From: Ypsolopha sequella
Taxonomy: Eukaryota > Arthropoda > Insecta > Lepidoptera > Ypsolophidae
Assembly: GCA_934047225.1 (NCBI GenBank)
Contig: CAKOHE010000113.1
Coordinates: 1 to 64,000, forward strand
Reading direction: 5' to 3'
Length of the DNA: 64,000 nt
Shown: piece by piece, positions 38,252 through 47,296 of the stretch
Numbering within the stretch: position 1 is the first letter of the stretch
Layout of the letters: every line of letters begins with the position of its first letter
The notes under the pieces: generated by a model
What the model saw: only the letters and a program-made list of their open reading frames with translations
Database searches by the model: none
Told to the model about the DNA's origin: nothing
Position numbers and translations under genes: made by a program

Positions 38252-39044
38252 ATTGATGGGGATTTTATTTACTTAGAATAAGATGAGCATCAACTTAACT
38301 TAATATTAATTAAAATAAATATTTAAAACTATACTAAAAATTACCAACTAACTACAAATAAGGGTCTTGCCGTAGATGTTGATGGCTTCCGGATGCTGGT
38401 TTTGTTGCTTCACGGATTATTTGTGCGAGTAAACTGCTTGATGTGCCTGCGTAGTTGTTGTGCTCGACTATTTGTGTGAGGTACACTCTAAGGGGGGAAG
38501 ATAGAAGTGGCGGATAGTTTTTCCGATCTAATGGCCAAGGGAAGCAAGGAATCAGTGATCCGTGGGAGCCAGTTTGTAGCTGAGGCTCTTCCGGTTAATT
38601 TGAGCCCAAGCTCGATGTTGTCAGGCCAAGGGGGACAAAGTTAGCCGCCGGGGTGTGGAGGTAAGAGGGTGGGGGGAGTAGAAAAAGGTTTTTTGGATCT
38701 ATCACCCCAACCGGCAGGGCTATCAAAATTCTGGCAGAGCCAAAGTACTCCTTTTGCTCTCCCGAGAAGTTTGAGCCCAAACTCGGGGGGTCTAGCGTCA
38801 CGGGGGGCAAGACGGGCCCTTGCGGGGGTGAGGTCGAGGGAGAGGGGAGGGGGGTTTGGGGATTGGGGAAGGGGGAGTTGGGATTAGGGACGGGGGAGTC
38901 GGGATCTGTGAAGGGGGAGTTGGGTTGGGGGGCGGGGGAGTCGAGGTTGGGGTAGGGGGAGTTAGTATTGGGTTAGGGGAGTATTGATGGTTGGGTTGGA
39001 GGTCGGGGGAAGGGTAGGAATCAAGAGCCGACGATTGGCAGGGG
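38252..39044 (-). promoter_or_regulatory. 5' UTR of LINE D, ORF1-proximal part
   Basis: About 790 bp from the ORF1 start to the gypsy-2 insertion. It shares with C the blocks AGGGTCTTGCCGTAGATGTT, TTTGAGCCCAAACTCG and ATCAAAATTCTGGCAGAG, so it is true family UTR. Its right end carries a G-rich minisatellite (38849-39012) absent from C. Confidence 0.75.
38849..39012 (+). repeat. G-rich minisatellite in LINE D 5' UTR
   Basis: About 160 bp of imperfect short units of the form GGGGGAGTTGGGATT with spacings of roughly 20-30 bp, made almost only of G, T and A on the plus strand. Many G-runs of 3-6 with short spacers fit the G-quadruplex pattern. Unit boundaries are too diverged to define exactly. 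Confidence 0.75.
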
Positions 39045-39207
39045 TGTAGTGTGCGTAGAGCACACCAATAAATGTACTAATATTGTATGCGTTAGCCATG
39101 TAAGGATAGTGTAAGATCATATATAGGAACGATCACTGTAGATCAGATGAGCATTCTACTTCGGACAATATACGTAAATTACTGAATTACTTTTGTCTTT
39201 CAATTCA
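39045..39207 (+). repeat. gypsy-2 5' LTR
   Basis: A 163-bp direct repeat of 44819-44981, beginning TGTAGTGTGCG and ending TTTCAATTCA. It is short for a gypsy LTR. AATAAA lies at about 39067. Transcription is expected to start within it. Confidence 0.95.
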
Positions 39208-39228
39208 TGGCGACCCATGCCAGGATTG
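39208..39228 (+). other. gypsy-2 tRNA primer-binding site
   Basis: TGGCGACCCATGCCAGG starts immediately after the 5' LTR. The first ten bases match the gypsy-1 site, consistent with use of the same or a similar tRNA primer. Confidence 0.7.
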
Positions 39229-39307
39229 TGAGAGTCATGTTAAGTGAACGTGCAAAAAGTCATGTAGTGTGGTTTTAGTGAAGGTTTTTTTTTATTTTTA
39301 CCTAAAA

Positions 39308-39588
39308 ATGGGTAAACCACAATCCAAAGAAGAGGTCATCATCGCACACAATGCGGGAGCCGGAGGCTCCAATAGTGCAGCACAGTGGAGCAAATGCAAC
39401 TCCACCTCGGGATGACAACGATTTTTCTCGGGTTGATCATGGTGATGTTTTGCTGCGGATGCTGTATGACGTTTTTAATTTTTTACCGGAAATGCCATAC
39501 CCAGTGGATGCGTCAAGAGATAAACCACCACTCGATGAGGAAGTCTCTACGTCGACGTGAAGCCATACAGAAACCAGAAGACGTGTAG
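39308..39588 (+). pseudogene. Small leader ORF of gypsy-2 (myristoylation-like start, membrane segment), frame-broken
   Basis: An ATG at 39308 opens a 35-codon frame starting MGKPQSKEEVIIAHN, a possible N-myristoylation start, and ends at 39415. A second frame overlapping it (39385-39588) carries a hydrophobic segment (TTIFLGLIMVMFCCGCCMTF) and then a basic tail (SMRKSLRRREA). Together they look like one small membrane protein, split by a frame change. Similar small leader ORFs are, to my recollection, known in other insect gypsy elements; function unknown. The alternative is two chance frames. Confidence 0.5.
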
Positions 39589-39959
39589 GAAGCTTCTATA
39601 AATCATCGTTATAAAAAGAGGTTTGAACGTTCGTTAAAGTTTAACATTTTGGTGACAATTTCGAAACATTTTGGTGACAATTAATAAAGTGTGCTTCAAA
39701 CAGTGTTTAAAAGTGTCGCGAGACCGAGCGAACACGATATGCGGTGACCGATTAGGTAAGCTTTGACATTCCGTACCATATACAGATGTGTTAGTTGTAC
39801 GTCCTTATTCTGTTCATAGAAGTAGTTTCAGAATTGTTTGATTAGTGTAACTAAAACGAAAAATTATTTTTTCATTTCTTTTAATTAAGCTTTATGAATT
39901 AAGTAAGGAATCGTTATTTCAGGGTTCAGTAGTAATAATGGGTTTATATATTGTTTATT

Positions 39960-40211
39960 ATGACGCAAGAACTTAATGAAATATTAAATAGGATAAAGAA
40001 TCTTAAGGAAAATTTATTTAAATTAAATCAAACCAAGAGAACTGATAAGATTTTACAAGAAAAATTTGCTGAAGCGAATTTAATTTATAAAGACTATATT
40101 TCTTCTTCAGAGTTAATTAATCAACAAATTGAAAAAGATGAAATTAAAGGGTCTGATATTTCAGTAATCAAGGAATTGTGTAAAAATAGATACCTTGTAC
40201 AGTCAAATTGA
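39960..40211 (+). pseudogene. gag: gypsy-2 Gag, N-terminal piece
   Basis: 83 codons from the ATG at 39960, charged and probably coiled-coil (MTQELNEILNRIKNLKENLF). It corresponds in position and character to the N-terminal segment of gypsy-1 Gag. It ends at a TGA overlapping the next Gag frame by 17 nt, so the gag reading frame is broken here. Confidence 0.65.
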
Positions 40212-41109
40212 GGTTTTTTGTAGCAAAAGTGTGAGTGTTGTAACAAAAAGCAATATGGAGAAATTTGAGTTAAGAACAGCAGTTTCTTTATTACCTGTAA
40301 TGTATAGTTCCATGATAGAGAAAGAAAGTCAAAATCTTTTAATAAATTTTGTGTTAAAAACACGTTTGTCGGAAAGTGCCAAATTGAGGATGGCTAAATC
40401 GTACACTTCGTGCCAAGCGCTTTTATTAGACATGAAAAATCATTTACTTACGAAAAAATCTAGTAATGCTCTACACGCAGAACTCAATAGAATTACCCAG
40501 ACAAACATGTCATTAGAAGAATTTGGCAAGAAACTCGAGGATTTATTCGTTAATTTGACGATTTCCCAAGCCGACGGTGACGAAAATTCATACAGGGTTT
40601 TAAAACCGTTGAATGAAAAATTGGCGATAAAACGTTTCACGGACGGCTTGCGAAACCGTAATTTAAGTATTATTTTAGCAGCCCGTAACTACCTAGCCTT
40701 GGACGATGTTATTCGAGCGGCAAAGGATGAAGAGTTGGAGCAGTCTTTTGCGTCCAATCCCCAGGTTTTTGAAATGAGACGAGGTAAGTTTAGTTTTAAT
40801 AACAGAGGCAGATCATTCTATCAACGAGGAAATCAGAATTACAACCGGGGCAATTTTACCGGAAATCGTGGAGTCAATCATGGATTCCATCGTGAATTCA
40901 ATCGAGGATTTAAGAGAGGTTTTAATCGAGGCCGAAACTTCGAAGGAGCAAGTTATCACGGTAGGTATCAAAACCGCGGGCGTGGTTTTTCCTCTAGAGA
41001 ACAGGTCAACGTGGTATCAACAGACCACCCAGTAAATTCAAACCGAGACCACCCAGAAAGTGCAAGTATTAATCAGATGAATCATTTTTTTTCGAGGCTA
41101 ACTTTATAA
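40195..41109 (+). pseudogene. gag: gypsy-2 Gag, main piece
   Basis: The open frame starts at TTG; the first ATG is at 40255 (MEKFELRTAVSLLPVM). It matches gypsy-1 Gag (LLPVM, FVLKTRLS, EEFGKKLEDLFVNLTISQAD, KLAIKRFTDGL) but lacks about 16 residues after LLPVM that gypsy-1 has. The C-terminus is an RG/NRG-rich nucleic-acid-binding tail (FNRGFKRGFNRGRNF). The end runs into a T-run that overlaps pol in the -1 frame. It could still make a shortened Gag from 40255. Confidence 0.8.
41085..41091 (+). promoter_or_regulatory. Candidate -1 frameshift site between gypsy-2 gag and pol
   Basis: The gag frame reads CAT TTT TTT TCG, giving a U UUU UUU slippery heptamer in the correct phase. Pol is in the -1 frame and is open across this point. 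A downstream pseudoknot or hairpin was not assessed. Confidence 0.6.
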
Positions 41110-43451
41110 ACTATTGTGACAATGTCAACAAGATACATTTTAGTGTTGACGAACATCAATATAGCTGGTTACTTGACACCGGTGCGTCCATATGTGCCGT
41201 GAAGTATCAACAATTAAAAAATGCTAACATTACAATTCAATCAGAACAGATGAGCGTTAAAGGTATAGGTGGAAATATAATCTCGGATGGGTTTGTTTAT
41301 CTAGAATTATCTTCTAAAGGTGAAACATTCAAACACAAGTTTTATGTTTTCAAAAATTTACCTTGCAAGACGGATGGAATTTTAGGTTTAGACTTTATTC
41401 GGCGTTTTAATGGAATTTTGAATTTCGAACTAAATACTTTAAAACTACGTAGTGATTCAGGAAATGACATAATAGTTAATTTTGAGTTATCCAAAACAGG
41501 AAACCAGTCTTATTTGACAGTACCCCCACGTAGTGAATCCATTCATTATATTCAAACGAATAGGACAGAAGATTGCGTAGTCAATTCTCAAGAATTAAGT
41601 GAGGGTGTGTTTATTGCTAATATGGTATCGAGACCAAAAAATGGTAAGATTCCAATTAAGATTTTAAATACAAAAGATACAGAGGTTTGCCTAAGCTATT
41701 TTGTATTAATTACAACTCCCTTAAGGGATTATGAAGTTTGTAATTTTAATAGGCCTTTAATAAACGCAGAGCGCGTGAAGAAATTGTTTTCGGTTTTGAA
41801 TTTTAATCAACTGACTTTAGAAGAGAAAATATCAATTGAAAATATTTGTGCTAAATTTCCAGACGTTTTCTTTTTAGAGGGGGATAAGTTGACAAGTACC
41901 AAAATATATCAACAGTCTATTCAACTAAAACCGCATAGCAGTCCCGTTTATACAAAACAATATCGACTCCCACATTCCCAAAAACAAGAAATAGAAAAGC
42001 AAATTAGTAAAATGTTAGAAGACAACATAATTGAAGAATCGCGTAGTGAATGGTCGAGTCCATTGTTATTAGTTCCAAAAAAAGTAGACGCCACAGGAGA
42101 AAAGAAATGGCGCATAGTTATTGATTACCGTAAACTTAATGACCAAATTCAAGACGACAAGTTTCCGTTGCCCAATATAGCAGATATTTTAGATTCTCTT
42201 TCTGGTGCCATGTACTATAGTCATTTAGACCTTTTTCAAGGATATTATCAAGTAGAGCTTGATCCACAGAGTAGAAAGTACACAGCTTTTACAACAAGCA
42301 CCAACCAATACCAGATGAAAAGATTACCAATGGGTTTAAAAACTAGCCCATCTGCATTTTCACGCATGATTACAGTAGCGATGTCAGGCCTTAACTACGA
42401 GAAGTGCCTGGTTTATCTTGACGATTTAGTGGTTTTTGGCAGAAATTTAGATCAACATAACAAAAATTTAATGGATATTTTGGGTAGACTTAGAAAAATC
42501 AATTTGAAATTAAATCCTGCCAAATGTGTGTTTTTAAAAAAGGAGATTCTGTACCTAGGACATATTGTGTCACAAGACGGCATTTTACCTGACCCAGCAA
42601 AAATTGAAATTTTAAAAAAGTATCCTAGGCCTCAAAACTGTGATGATGTAAAAAGATTTGTAGCTTTTGCAAATTATTATCGTAAGTTTATTCCTCATTT
42701 TGCACAGAGAGCAGCACCGTTAAATAATCTTTGTAAAAAAGATTTAGAATTTATTTGGACCGAGGAATGTGAAAAATCATTTAAAGATTTCAAATGTGCT
42801 TTAGGCAGCCCCCCTATTCTTCAATATCCAATCTTTTCAAGTGATAATGAATTCATTTTGCAAACGGACGCCTCGCAGCTGGCAGTAGGATCCGTGCTTT
42901 GTAACACTGATGGACGGCCAGTAGCATATGCCAGTAGAGGACTTAATAAGGCTGAGAAAAATTATCCTACCATAGAGAAAGAACTTTTGGCCATAGTATG
43001 GAGTGTAAAGTACTTCCGACCTTACTTGTACGGAAGAAGATTTAAGATTCAAACGGATCACAAACCTCTGGTATATCTGTTTAATATGCGCGATCCATCA
43101 AGTAGGTTGCTGAAATTTAGATTATGTTTAGAGGAATACGATTTTATAGTAGAATATCTGAAAGGATGCAATAATGCAGCTGCAGATGCATTGTCGCGAA
43201 TCGTTATTACATCGGAGCAATTAAAAGAGATGAATGAGGCAGTTATGCATGTTATGACAAGAGCACAAAAGAAAATAATACAAGATGAAGAGAATAGAAG
43301 AAATCAATGTACGAATTCTTCGATCTCCGATAATGTTCCCACTAATTCGAGGACTGATCACCCAAGAATTGTGGAAATTTTGAGGAAACCGAATAATTCT
43401 ACCGATTTTAATTTAATATCTGAAATAAAACTCGATGAGTTAATAATATGA
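41088..43451 (+). pseudogene. pol: gypsy-2 Pol, protease-RT-RNase H part
   Basis: The frame is open from the T-run at the end of gag. Protease DTGAS lies at about 41175-41190. RT has LPMGLKTSPSAF and the catalytic YLDD near 42415. RNase H has TDASQLAVGSV and TDHKPLVYL. The frame ends with TGA at 43449-43451, before integrase, where gypsy-1 continues unbroken. The catalytic residues are intact, so only the joint to integrase is lost, or recoded. Confidence 0.88.
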
Positions 43452-44752
43452 TTTCGGAAGAAAATAATTATTTTTCGTTTGTACCATCCACGTCGACTAT
43501 TTATTTAAATCCTTATTCTTCATCATTTGCAACGCGAGCCGTTCTTGTGAAAGAATTTGGATTATTTTGTCAAAAGATAAAAGTAAATGAAGTATGCATA
43601 CTATTTAATGATGAAAATCAAAGATTTATGAAAGGGTTAACCCAAGAAATAAAAAAGACTCCCAATTGGTCCGGACCACGTATATGTATAATAAAGGGAG
43701 TACAGAAAATAAATAATGTCGACGATAGACGTGTCATTATTAATGATTTTCACTTATTGCCTACAAGTGGCCATGCAGGCATTAGGAGAACGGTCAATAA
43801 TATTAAAAGGTACTATTATTGGCCCACAATAGAAAAGGATGTTAAGGAATTTGTGTTAAAATGTGACAAATGTCAAAAACAAAAATATTGTATAAATACT
43901 AAACAGCCACTGGTAGTCACAACAACCGCTGAGTCTGCTTTTGATAAGGTTTATCTGGACATCGTTGGTCCTATAGGTAAAGACATAAATCAATTTGCCT
44001 ACATTTTAACATTGCAGTGTGACCTGACAAAGTATGTTGAAGCCTACCCTCTTCAAACTAAGGACACAGTAAGTGTAGCAAGAGCCTTTGTTGAAAATTG
44101 TATGCTAAGGTATGGTATTCCGAGGGAAATTGCAACCGATAGAGGATCAGAGTTTTTATCAAGTACAATGAAAGAGGTATGTAAACTTTTACATATTACC
44201 CAAATTAGCTCAACAGCTTATCATCACGAGAGCATAGGGGCACTGGAGAACTCTCATAAAACAATGGGTGCGTACTTGCGGATAATGTCCAATAATAAGC
44301 CTGATCAATGGAGTAGTTGGTTACCATATTGGTGCTTTGCGTACAATAATACGGTTCACTCAGAAACTAAATATACACCACACGAATTAGTGTTTGGTAA
44401 AATTTGCAATATGCCATCAAATCTTACCAATAATATTGTAGAACCTTTATATAATCATAGTAGTTATCCGTTAGAACTTAAGTATAGGTTACAGCTTGCC
44501 CATAAAGATGCAAGAGAAAATTTATATAACAGTAAAATTATAAGAAAATCTAATTATGATAAGAATATTTACCCAGTTTATTATAAGAAAGATAGTTTAG
44601 TTCTTTTGCGAAACCCATCGGGTGACAAAACACAAAGCATATTTTTAGGCCCATATTTAGTAATTGAAGATTTGGATGTAAATGTAAAAATTTTAAAAGA
44701 TGGTAAAGTTGAAACCGTTCATAAAAATAGAACTAAATTATATAAATCATAA
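43448..44752 (+). pseudogene. pol: gypsy-2 Pol, integrase part
   Basis: 434 codons beginning at an ATG that overlaps the preceding stop as ATGA. It contains the zinc-binding segment (HAGIRRTVNN, CDKCQ), the integrase core (YLDIVGPIG, TDRGSEFLS, then GALENSHKT for the glutamate) and a C-terminal GPYLVIEDL segment, all aligned with gypsy-1. The ATGA overlap could allow reinitiation, but in gypsy-1 the same region is one frame, so a frame-breaking indel is more likely. Confidence 0.85.
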
Positions 44753-44818
44753 TCATTATTTAGTTATGTATAAAAAAAAAAAAATTGTATTCGTTTTTTT
44801 TTCTTTTGCGATGGGAGG

Positions 44819-44981
44819 TGTAGTGTGCGTAGAGCACACCAATAAATGTACTAATATTGTATGCGTTAGCCATGTAAGGATAGTGTAAGATCATATATAG
44901 GAACGATCACTGTAGATCAGATGAGCATTCTACTTCGGACAATATACGTAAATTACTGAATTACTTTTGTCTTTCAATTCA
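44819..44981 (+). repeat. gypsy-2 3' LTR
   Basis: The 163-bp partner of 39045-39207, identical by eye. It is preceded by the purine-rich GATGGGAGG, the probable polypurine tract, and followed by the GGGG target copy. Confidence 0.95.
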
Positions 44982-44985
44982 GGGG

Positions 44986-45611
44986 GCCCGTCTTGCCCCA
45001 CTTGATAATGGGGGGGGGTGAAACCTGAGAGGGGTAGGCGCGGTGTACGTCAGGTGGTGGGGGGAGATCAATGTGATCCACGCGGCGGGTGACCAAGTTT
45101 TGGAGGGGGGGCGCAAATTTGGGGGGGTCCAAAAATTTGGGGGAGGGGGATGTTTTGGGCCTGTGCGGAAAGGACTGGTCGTCCCGATATCAACAAGCCC
45201 AAGCTCGGGGGGAATAGGACAAGGGGTTCAGGAGTTCCCTAGGTGTACCTCTGGTCTCCGAGTGTCCTCAGGAAACTGCTCCTCATCAGCTAGACGAAGT
45301 CCTCAGGTGGGCAGAGGTGTCTTCAGCGATGGCTGTCTGGCTGGTACGTCACTAACACGCGCCAAGCCCGGCACGTGTAACCTAGATAACTAGGTCAGAG
45401 CGATTTGTATGGGAGCTTTGTTGGTGAATAACTCCTGTTCCTGACGACGGATCTCCAAAATTCCTTCAATTCCAGATAGAACTTGGCAAGAGCTACGCAT
45501 TGAGATTTGACTCACTGTTTTAGGTGCTTCTTGCGCCGGCCTATGCTGCTCCAAAGTTGAAGGTCTCCAGAGTCAGATCCCGTTGGCCGATTTTGTTGCC
45601 AACACAAATCC
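44986..45611 (-). promoter_or_regulatory. 5' UTR of LINE D, distal part
   Basis: This continues the LINE D UTR beyond gypsy-2. It resumes with CCCGTCTTGCCCCACTTG, which matches C near 28656 and 28920. The part from 45160 holds the conserved 5'-tip blocks of the family (TAGGTGTACCTCTGGTCTCC, CATCAGCTAGACGAAGTCCT, TAACTAGGTCAGAGCG). It stops after CAACACAAATCCT, about 120 bp short of the tip seen in C. Confidence 0.78.
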
Positions 45612-46131
45612 TAAGAGGGGGAAAGGGAAAAAGGGGATCCTCCGTCATAAAAAGCTACTTATTTTCTAGAATATCAACTAAGTCTAGGGGTAAAAATAAA
45701 CTCTCATGCATGTTCTATCTTTTTTTTTTTTTTTTTTTTTTTTTTTCTTTCTTGGTTTTTTTTTTTTTATCTTTTTATTGTTGCTTTTTTTTTTTCTTAT
45801 TTCATCTTTCATGTGTTTTCCTTTTCTCACTTTTTTTTTTTTTTTTCTTATTATCTAATACATTTTCCTTAATACTAGCTGACTAGAGGATCCCACCCTT
45901 TATTACATTTAAAACAAATAGACCAATCAAATAATAACATTTTACAATATAAATCAATTTTAAAATCTAATAAATTAATTACTTATAGCTATAAATTCTT
46001 AAATTAGTACATTGAAATTTTAATTATTTACAATTTAATATTAAAATACAAGAATGAAACATAAACGGAGCAATAAAACATAATAAACCTTAATTTAAAA
46101 CATTGAAAGATTTAAATTAGAACACAAATAA
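45612..46131 (-). other. Partial 3' UTR of LINE fragment E
   Basis: About 520 bp aligned with 11743-12254 of LINE B, starting AAGAGGGGGAAAGGG. It contains T-runs near 45721-45746 and 45830 that match T-runs inside the B UTR, so they are not separate insertion tails. Confidence 0.82.
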
Positions 46132-46855
46132 CTATCTGTTTCTGATTGCCGCACACCTTACTACTCTCTCCAGAAATTTTAACATTGCAACTCTGTCGGT
46201 CTTGTCCTGTAAAATTACTGGCAGGTTGGCTTTGTTGAAGGCGAAATCGATCTCAACCTCCAAATTTGCCCTCCACAGTCCGAACCTCGGACAGTCGAAC
46301 ACGACGTGCCAAATCGTCTCCTCCTGGTCAGGATCGCATACGCAGGCTGGACTATCCTTCAGCTTAAAGCGATGAAGGTACGATGCGAGGCCCCCATGCC
46401 CTGTAAGGGCTTGCACGTGGGAGGGATTGAGTTTGACCTTCCTCAGGATCGTATGCGCTGTGGCTACGTCCGGAAGGAAGGTCTTCGTCACCTCCCCCGT
46501 GCTGGAGGACTCGTATCGCCCTTGCCACCGAAGGACAGTCCCCTCGCGTATGGTCCTTCTCAGGTAGGAGAGAGGGACAGCGTCGTAGTCGGCTGCCGTT
46601 TTCTTGCGGAGGGCAGCGTCTTTAGCAAGTTCGTCTGCGCGCTCATTTCCGACAGTCCCAACATGCGCCCTCAACCAGAAGAACCTCACGTCACGGCCCT
46701 CCTCACGGATTTGACGCACGCACCGCTCAATGCCGTGTGCCAAAGGGTGCACAAGTGCCCGGCTTTTGAGCAGGTCCAGCGAGGATCTAGAGTCACTCAA
46801 GATGTTAACGAGTGGATCCCCGCTGTTAAGGACCTGCTCCACGGCCCTGAGCAGG
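46132..46855 (-). pseudogene. ORF2 C-terminal fragment of LINE E: RNase H part and zinc motif
   Basis: About 240 codons nearly identical to the end of LINE B ORF2: SDSRSSLDLLKSRALVHPLA, RAHVGTVGNERADELAK, CVCDPDQEETIWHVVFDCPRF and the terminal CAAIRNR. A handful of substitutions separate it from B. It has no endonuclease, RT or RNase H start, so it is a dead 5'-truncated copy. Confidence 0.9.
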
Positions 46856-46867
46856 TTAGGTTAGGTT

Positions 46868-46870
<3 letters not shown>
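46856..46870 (+). repeat. (TTAGG)3 telomeric repeat array
   Basis: Only three TTAGG units separate fragment E from the tail of LINE F, the shortest array in the window. Confidence 0.93.
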
Positions 46871-46907
<37 letters not shown>

Positions 46908-47134
46908 ATGAAAGGTTTTGCTATGGGATAAGATCTCCCATACCATTTTTTTGTTGCTGTTTGTTTTTTTTTGTGTTTACTTTATTTTATTAATTATCGC
47001 TCCTTAAAACTATCAGATACATGCTTCTACCGTAAACAAAGACCCTTATATATACATACATAAAACTTAAGAACTACATATAAAGATACCAAAAAATGTA
47101 GTTTTTTTTTTTTTTTTTTATTTATTTTTTTTTT

Positions 47135-47165
<31 letters not shown>

Positions 47166-47296
47166 TACTATTTATTTAGTTATTATTATTATTATTATGA
47201 TTTTTATTATTATATATTTTTTTAAAAACATGCTTAATATTAAGAGATAATTGAGAGGTTATATAACATTAAGCTCAGAAGTATTTTTGCTTGACG
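46871..47296 (-). other. Poly(A) tail and 3' UTR of LINE F
   Basis: A 33-nt T-run followed by about 390 bp of AT-rich sequence with further T-runs near 47102-47165. The beginning (GCTATGGGATAAGATCTCCCATACC) is only loosely like C and D. No gene is seen. Confidence 0.78.

Larger units (their letters stand above)
39041..44985 (+). mobile_element. gypsy-2: Ty3/gypsy LTR retrotransposon with broken ORFs, in LINE D 5' UTR
   Basis: A plus-strand element at 39045-44981 with GGGG target duplications (39041-39044 and 44982-44985) and 163-bp LTRs that look identical by eye. It has the same gene order as gypsy-1 and clearly homologous Gag and Pol, but is a distinct family by LTR sequence and divergence. 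Gag and Pol are each split into two frames. The LINE D UTR sequence on its two sides is continuous relative to LINE C, which confirms the insertion. Confidence 0.95.
29675..45611 (-). mobile_element. LINE D: helicase-bearing LINE with intact ORFs, gypsy-2 in the 5' UTR, 5' tip missing
   Basis: A close relative of C: tail (29675-29711), 3' UTR, ORF2 (30199-36234), ORF1 (36224-38251) and 5' UTR. The 5' UTR is split by gypsy-2 (39041-44985) and ends abruptly at 45611. There it joins the interior of a B-family 3' UTR instead of TTAGG. About 120 bp of 5' tip present in C are absent. Both ORFs are open, but the copy probably lacks its normal promoter start. Confidence 0.92.
45612..46855 (-). mobile_element. 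LINE fragment E: B-family LINE truncated at both ends
   Basis: This matches LINE B from inside its 3' UTR to the RNase H region of ORF2. The tail and roughly the first 105 bp of 3' UTR are missing at the left, where it joins LINE D. The right end stops in RNase H and abuts TTAGG. The right end fits normal 5' truncation; the left end does not fit retrotransposition and looks like a deletion or recombination joint. Confidence 0.88.

Noticed and set aside
45721..45748. Long T-run considered as the tail of another inserted LINE
   Set aside because: The same T-run context occurs inside the 3' UTR of LINE B near 11859-11910, and no element boundary or TTAGG is next to it.
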